64,000 nucleotides of DNA, taken from contig CAMGYJ010000008.1 in NCBI GenBank assembly GCA_946122785.1, forward strand, positions 17,137,475 to 17,201,474, written 5' to 3'. Each line of letters opens with the position of its first letter. Within the stretch, counting starts at the first letter, position 1. This document shows, one piece after another, positions 58,083-64,000 of the stretch. Source of the DNA: Linum tenue. Taxonomy: Eukaryota; Streptophyta; Magnoliopsida; Malpighiales; Linaceae. The notes beneath the pieces were generated by a model. The model did no database searches. It was given only the letters and a program-made list of their open reading frames with translations, and was not told where the DNA came from. The translations under genes and the position numbers were made by a program.

Positions 58083-58559
58083 TAGGGATGGCAATTTCGA
58101 CCTGACCCGTTTTACCCGACCTGTTTGACCTGTTTTGGGGCGGGTCCGACCCGCCCCGTAGGCGGGGCGGGGCGGGCATGGGTAGTCTTATCGACCCGAC
58201 CTGCCCTGACCCGCCCCATTCTCGACCCGTTCTTGTCTAAATTACATGTAATTTTAGTCAAATAACTTAGGATTTTCCTTTTATTGCATCATATTTTAGC
58301 TATAAGAAAGTTGTAAATTAGTGAAAACCTCAATTTCTCCAATAATTTAACTACAATTATCATAATATTGTTTGTTTTCTTAGTCTTATAATAAAAATAA
58401 CGAATATTTCTAATGTTTTTAATATAAATTGCATACCCATTGGGTCGACCTGCCCCGACCCGCGACCCGTGATCAATTACCCGACCTGGACCCGACCTGC
58501 CACGGGGCGGGTCTGGGTACCAAGAAACCCGCCCCGGACCTGCCCCATTGCCATTCCTA
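58083..58559. mobile_element. Small hAT element (copy 2), 477 bp
   Basis: Starts ATAGGGATGGCAATTTCGAC and ends CCATTGCCATTCCTA. GTTTGAAA (58075-58082 and 58560-58567) is a perfect 8-bp duplication. It is closely similar along its length to copy 1 at 43634-44115. Confidence 0.9.
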
Positions 58560-58567
58560 GTTTGAAA

Positions 58568-59894
58568 GTTGTGGGGGGACAAGGGGGAATTGAAGGGCGG
58601 TACCATTGGTAGATCTCTCGTGCAATTTCTGTCACCTCATTCAATTTTGCCATCAATGCATGGCAAGGGAAGGTAAAGGATGGTAGATATGCTCCCATTT
58701 AATGCCCTATGAATTCAAGCAAGCAAGCGCCCTAGAGTGTTTGATTTTCTGACATTCCAAAGGGCTAACAAGTAACAAGGGACCAAGTCACCTAGCCACA
58801 AACAATGAAAAACAAATTATTTAAGTTGTAAATTATACAGGAAAAACTTCCATAATTTTCACGGCCAAAATATGTTTACCGAAACTCATACTAACGATGA
58901 TTCATATTATGAATATTCGAGAAATTTTACACGATTAAAGAGAGAGATGTACCTTACCCCCAATTAGTTAGTGGGCATTTGGTGATAGAGTTTATGCTAA
59001 CTTTGACCACCATGGACTTTCATAGCCTTCTCAAAGCGTCCCGAAACTTAATTATTTCCCCCAATATCGGTACTTTGGTCAAATTTGACAAGGTTTATTG
59101 TCAAATGCATGTCTCAAGAAGCGTAACGAACAATGTTAGCAATAGAATGTAATAAATCGCGCCTTAAGATGTGGAGGATTTAACTGGAGACACACATATA
59201 ACAACATATGCTATCCAACTCCGATGAACAAGCAATGCCCAACTTCGAAGAAAATACGAATTGTAGGTATTCTTTTGAGAAGCCATCAAGATTCAGGGGA
59301 CTAAAACTCAAAAAAACGTCAACATTAATCCTTATACTAATACTCCCCCTGATAAATGTGTTTCTGCCTATGAAAATGTGTGTTGCTGTGTGCAATTAAT
59401 TCTTTCCATTTTCCCGCTACACTTTGCTCAAAAATCAACACATCTCGATTTCGCACATCTCCACTTACTTTCTCCCTCTTGATCCATTCAAATTTCTCGA
59501 TCAGCAAATCTGGAGCTGAGCTTGCAAACAATTAAGAAAATAGCCATGCTAAAAATTTCTCTAATAACCTTATTTTATTTTTGGTCACTCTCAACGTCTC
59601 CCTCTCCTTTGCAACAAATACAATACACACGTATATTTGCTGTTGGAGCCTCACTGTTATCAACTACTCAATCATTCATGATGTTGTGACCCAACTAATC
59701 AGTGGACCTGACCTAACCAAGCTTAGCCAGCCAAGAAGAAGGAAATGCCCCCTTCCTTCCTTTTACCCCACTCTTTTTGGTTCACAGTGGTACACCACCA
59801 GCAAAGGTAAAAAGAGAAAAAAGGTAAAAAAGATTAAACCCAATTATCACGGAATGATTATAATTGATTAATCAGACTAAGTATCATTACCTAC
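58568..59894. other. Intergenic, no gene recognised
   Basis: AT-rich; short frames on both strands at 59180-59530 have no recognisable domain. Confidence 0.4.
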
Positions 59895-60039
59895 TCGCAT
59901 GTTAGGTTTAGGTGAATAAAGTAAGGAGAACATCATGCTTCCCGATGCAGTGAGCCAGTCCCATGGGCACACAGTAAAGAGTGTAATAAGACCACCATCT
60001 GGAGCTCTGCTGAGACTGAGACCAATTTTGAGTCGAGCC
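59895..60039 (-). pseudogene. Isolated exon-like fragment
   Basis: On the minus strand a polypyrimidine tract and CAG acceptor (CTTTTTTCTCAG) precede 145 bp of open reading. It is followed by a consensus-like donor GTAGGT. The peptide contains RLKIGLSLSRAPDGG and TLFTVCPWDWLTASGS, with an even, protein-like composition. No neighbouring exons were found on this strand. It may be a duplicated exon of a gene elsewhere or the remnant of a lost gene. Family not recognised. Confidence 0.45.
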
Positions 60040-60692
60040 CTGAGAAAAAAGGAGTCAAAAGGTGCCAAATAAATCATAATAATAATTAATTAAGGAAGAA
60101 CTAATCCAAAAGAATTCCCCCATAATTTGCGCCCAAAAGCAGAATCAAAACGTACTGTATTGCAATTAGGAAATGGGCAATTGGCAGCCAACCCATCTCG
60201 TTTCCTTTTATGCACTCACAAGGAAAGGAAAGGAAAACAACAGAAACTTTGCACAAAACAGAGAGCGTAATAAAAACCTTCCCTACCCTTTCCCTTATTA
60301 GTTATTCCATACCCACAGCCACAGAGAGAGCTGAGTTTGAGATTCTCTTCTGGATTCAGAGAAGGAGAGAAGAGAGAGCAAAAGGGAAACAAATTTTCGC
60401 AAGAGTGGAATGGAAATGATGGCAATTTACCTCCCTTTTTGAATGCCGATCGATCTAGAGAGAGAAAGCGAGACAACCAGCTTTCAGTTTCAGCCTTCCT
60501 TCCACTCTTGTCCTCATTTGAGCTGGCCTTCTCACTAATTATTAGCTTGGATTCTCTCCTCCGGAAGCCTCTTCCTTCCTCCCCCTTTTCTTTTTCACTT
60601 CTTCATCCCTCTCTTTCTTCCTTGTATGCATCTGGTAGCTTACTAGTTCCACCACAACCCAGAATCCAGAAGGAAGCTTCTCTGGTCCAACA

Positions 60693-63031
60693 ATGGCTGA
60701 CAAAGAAAAACCCACCACCTCCAAGGGCCAAGCATGGTACTATAACTTGAAAAACTCAACTACCCATTCTTCTTCCTCTTCTTTATCCCTCAACTGATTT
60801 TATGGTCTCTCTTCTTCCTCCTCTTTCTGTTTGCAGGTTCTGCACCAGTGGGCTGCCCAGCGACATTGCAGTCGAGGTTGATGATATGAGCTTTCATCTC
60901 CACAAGGTCTGTTTCCTTCCCTCTATCTCTCTCAATCCCTTAAAACCCTGCAAAAAATAGACTGACTGAGGATTTCTTTTGTCTGTCGTGCACAGTTCCC
61001 TTTGATGTCGAAAAGTCGAAAGCTGCATCAGCTGATAACAGAGCAAGAGACAAATCCTACTAGTACCTCTGCCGCCGCTAACCCCCAAACCTCCTCCACG
61101 GAAGAGGACGCCGCCGCGGAAGGGGACGAAATAGAGGAAGTCGAATGCCAGATTTCGCTCCCGGATTTCCCGGGCGGCTCCGAGACCTTCGAAATGGCCG
61201 CCAAGTTCTGCTACGGGGTCAAGGTCGACCTCTCTGCCTCCACCGTCGCGCCGCTCCGCTGCGCCGCCGAGGTCCTGGAGATGACGGAGGACTACTCCGA
61301 GGCCAATTTGATAGCCAAGACGGAGAAATTCCTCTCCCAGAACGTCCTCAAGAGCCTCAAGGAATCGATTAAAGCCTTGAAGTCTTGCGAGCGAGTGATG
61401 CCGCTGGCCGAAACCCTAGGCATCCCGCAGCGCTGCATTGAATCCTTGGCCTCCAGAGCTTCCACCGCCGATCCCGCCCTGTTCGGCTGGCCGGTCGTCG
61501 CCACCGACGGCGGTGACAGTAGCAAGAGAGATTCCTCTAATCAAGCTTTGTGGAACGGAATCGAATCCGCTGTCCGCCGCAAAGGCCGATCCTCTTCCTC
61601 CGCGGGGGCGGCCGCCGGTTATAACATGGATTCGTGGCTTGAAGATCTCTCGCATCTCACCTTGTCGCTGTTCAATCGACTGATTTCGGCGATGAAGGAG
61701 CGAGATCTGAATCCAGAGATCATCGAGAGCTGTCTAATTCATTACGCCAGAAAGCACATTCCGGGGATCACGAGGCAGAGCAGGAAACATCCGCCAGCCG
61801 CGGCGGCGGCGACGACAACGATCGCCTCAGAAGGCGAGCAGAGAGAAGCGCTGGAAACAATCGCTTCCAATCTACCTCTTCAAAAAAACTCCAGATCCTC
61901 GACGGCGACTCGATTCCTAATCGGCTTGCTGCGAACCGCCAACATCTTGAACGCGTCGCAGTCGTGCCGCTCCGCTCTGGAGAAGAAGATCGGCTCGCAG
62001 CTGGAGCAGGCCACGCTCGACGATCTCCTGATCCCAAGCTATTCGTACCTCAACGAGACTCTATACGACGTGGACTGCGTCGAGAGGATCTTATCCTACT
62101 TCCTGGACGGAATCGAAGAGGAAGGAGATGGTATAATAACCGCCGACGACGACGATCTTGCACACAGCTCCAGAGCGCCGACGTTGATGCTGGTCGGGAA
62201 GCTCATCGACGGTTACCTCGCTGAGATCGCCTCCGATTCCAATCTCAAACCCGACCGATTCTACAAGCTCGCCGTCTCGCTGCCGGACCAGGCCAGACTC
62301 TTCGACGACGGCCTCTACAGAGCCGTCGACGTTTATCTCAAGGTAAATTAAAATTTAAAATCGAATTCGCGTGAAACTGAAAAATTTCTTTCAATCCTCT
62401 CTGAAAAAACGACGATGAATTGCAGTCGCATCCATGGATATCGGAGACGGAGAGGGAGAAGATCTGCGGGGTGATGGACTGCCAGAAGCTTACTCTGGAG
62501 GCGTGCACTCACGCGGCGCAGAACGAGCGGCTGCCGCTCCGCGCGGTGGTTCAGGTTCTGTTCTTCGAGCAGCTGCAGCTCCGGCACGCGATCGCGGGGA
62601 CGCTGATGGCGGCGGGCGGGGAGCCGGGGAGGCCGTCGGTACAGCGGCGGGATGAGGTGGAAGAGGAGGAGGAAGGCGAAATGGGAGCGGCGTTGGCAAA
62701 CGGAAGGAGGGGGGAGAAGGGTGGGACCACGTGGAGGGAAGCGGCGAGGGAGAATCAGGTGCTGCGGCTGGACATGGATAGCATGAGGACGCGGGTGCAT
62801 CAGCTGGAGAGGGAGTGCTCGAGCATGAAGAAGGTGATTGAGAAGATCGGGAAAGATGATGATGATCCGGTGGAAGTGGAGAAGAATGGACGGTCAGGAT
62901 GGAGAGGAGGGTCGTCGTTGACCAAGAAGTTCGGGTGTAAGTTCAAGACGCAGGTGTGTGATTCTCACGAGCAAGCGGTCGCGGGAAGGACGACGAGGAG
63001 AGGGAGGCAGCAACACCATCACCAAGAGTAG
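60693..63031 (+). CDS. BTB/POZ and NPH3 domain protein (At5g66560-like)
   Basis: Four coding exons: 60693-60736, 60837-60906, 60996-62342 and 62426-63031, GT-AG and in phase, total 2067 nt (688 residues). The BTB domain covers residues about 13-145 ([55 protein letters not shown]). The NPH3 domain covers about 220-560 ([65 protein letters not shown]). It is followed by a coiled-coil with [20 protein letters not shown] and a basic, His/Arg-rich tail. Family members act as substrate adaptors for CUL3 ubiquitin ligases and in phototropin or auxin signalling at the plasma membrane. The start follows the family SKGQAWFCT... pattern. Third and fourth exons are GC-rich relative to the surroundings. 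Confidence 0.94.
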
Positions 63032-63403
63032 ACCCTGCCGCAGAGGATTGAAGAACTTTTCCGTTTCCCGGCCATTTCCGTTCCGGTCTTCGTCGTTTCG
63101 GGTCTGTGAGTTGACCAGAAACGCCGTTTGTTTAGGGTGTTTTTCTTTTTGTGTGTGTGTATTTTTTTGAGGAGGTTTGGGTGGATGGATGAATTGTTTT
63201 GTAAGATAGTGCCACGTCGACATGCCACTCTGCTGCCCTGAGAAAAAGCTGAGAAAAAGAAAAAAGGAAAATAAATTTGTTTATTGATTTTTTATTATTA
63301 TTTACTTTTATCCTGCTATTAAAAAAGGAAAAGCCGAAGATTCGGTAAAATGGACAAACAACACACGCCTTTTGGAGGAGTGGGGAAATGAGCAAAGAAT
63401 TAA
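63032..63403. other. 3' UTR of the NPH3 gene and flank
   Basis: TG-repeat and T-rich sequence, no further gene. Confidence 0.5.
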
Positions 63404-63680
63404 GGGTCGTTTGGATGGATTTAAATTAGTAAATTTGATCAATTGTCTTGTTTTATAAATGAAACAATTTAAACGAGTCAATTTGAATTACCTGCTCTCA
63501 CCCAGGTAATTGAAACTCAGGTAATTGAAATTGACTCAAAACGTATCAATCCAAAATACCTCAGGCAGATTGATCCATCCAAATTTTTTGCTGGCAAACG
63601 AGGCAATTTGGTACAATTATCTCAAAACGAGACAATTGTGTCAAATTGATCCGTTATAATTTCTCATCTAAACGACCCCA
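63404..63680. mobile_element. Tourist-like MITE, 277 bp
   Basis: GGGTCGTTTGGATGGAT at the left and, reverse-complemented from the right, TGGGGTCGTTTAGATGAGA are inverted ends. TAA flanks both sides (63401-63403 and 63681-63683), the 3-bp target size of PIF/Harbinger elements. The interior is rich in TCAATTTG/CAAATTGA. Confidence 0.7.
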
Positions 63681-63683
63681 TAA

Positions 63684-64000
63684 AACCTACGTATAACAGG
63701 TCCCAATTGTTATAAACTAATCTTCGAGTTTTTCATTCCGTTTATACAAAACGCAAGGATGGTGTACGTGAATTTAGAGAGAATAGGGTTTAGAGACGGA
63801 GACCATATGAAGAGGAGATATGGTTTGGAGGACTTGAGGCTTCTTATACAAGAGTATGGACTTTTTTAGAGTTGGTTTAGACACACGGAGAAATGTCTTA
63901 CGGTGATTCGGATCCATTGATAACGCAGTTGTTTGTCCCATTAGACAAATTTATATCATATTCCAACCGTTTTCAATATAACTAAACACTTGCCGGTTGC
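63684..64000. other. Right flank, no gene recognised
   Basis: No coding pattern or repeat seen. Confidence 0.4.

Noticed and set aside
1..64000. CRISPR arrays, prokaryotic operons or defence islands
   Set aside because: Spliced plant genes and plant transposons throughout; repeat arrays here lack spacer structure.

Overview
The window is nuclear DNA from a flowering plant, most likely a eudicot. Genes have spliced exons with GT-AG introns, long AT-rich intergenic stretches separate them, and plant-specific families are present: an HCF164-type plastid thioredoxin, an NPH3/BTB phototropism-type protein, a JINGUBANG-like WD40 protein and plant mobile domain genes. Every model here was read by eye, without database searches.

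Layout. 0.3-4.9 kb is a Mutator-like element (MULE) with about 100-bp inverted ends, arrays of short palindromes inside both ends, a broken transposase N-terminus and a convergent plant mobile domain (PMD) gene. 5.1-13.0 kb is a hAT element with a recognisable 8-bp target duplication. Its transposase (minus strand) is split by a 2.2-kb solo LTR that has a perfect 5-bp duplication. 13.2-15.0 kb is LTR/leader-like sequence of a large gypsy-type element. 15.6-17.6 kb is a second decayed hAT transposase. 19.9-24.9 kb is a LINE that has lost its reverse transcriptase. 25.2-26.9 kb is the intact WD40 gene. 28.2-32.9 kb is an LTR-to-LTR copia-type element on the minus strand. 33.8-36.2 kb holds a tandem duplication split by a small hAT element, then another MULE transposase relic.

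37.5-50 kb is the gene island: a small TATA-driven gene, a five-exon minus-strand nuclear/nucleolar-like protein gene, a MULE nested in a hAT-like element, HCF164, a plastid-targeted heptad-repeat protein, and a NASP-type histone chaperone. The last two are divergent over about 290 bp. 51.9-53.1 kb is another long-TIR MULE, 54.0-56.3 kb a deleted copia element, and 58.1-58.6 kb a small hAT element with a sister copy at 43.6 kb. 60.7-63.0 kb is a four-exon NPH3-family gene, followed by a Tourist-like MITE.

The genes do not form a pathway; each is an independent housekeeping or developmental locus. The dominant signal is nested transposition, and ends and target duplications define most of the insertions. 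I found no operon-like or defence-like system. The most unusual structure is the first MULE: two convergent genes that both stop at one tail-to-tail junction, flanked by palindrome arrays.
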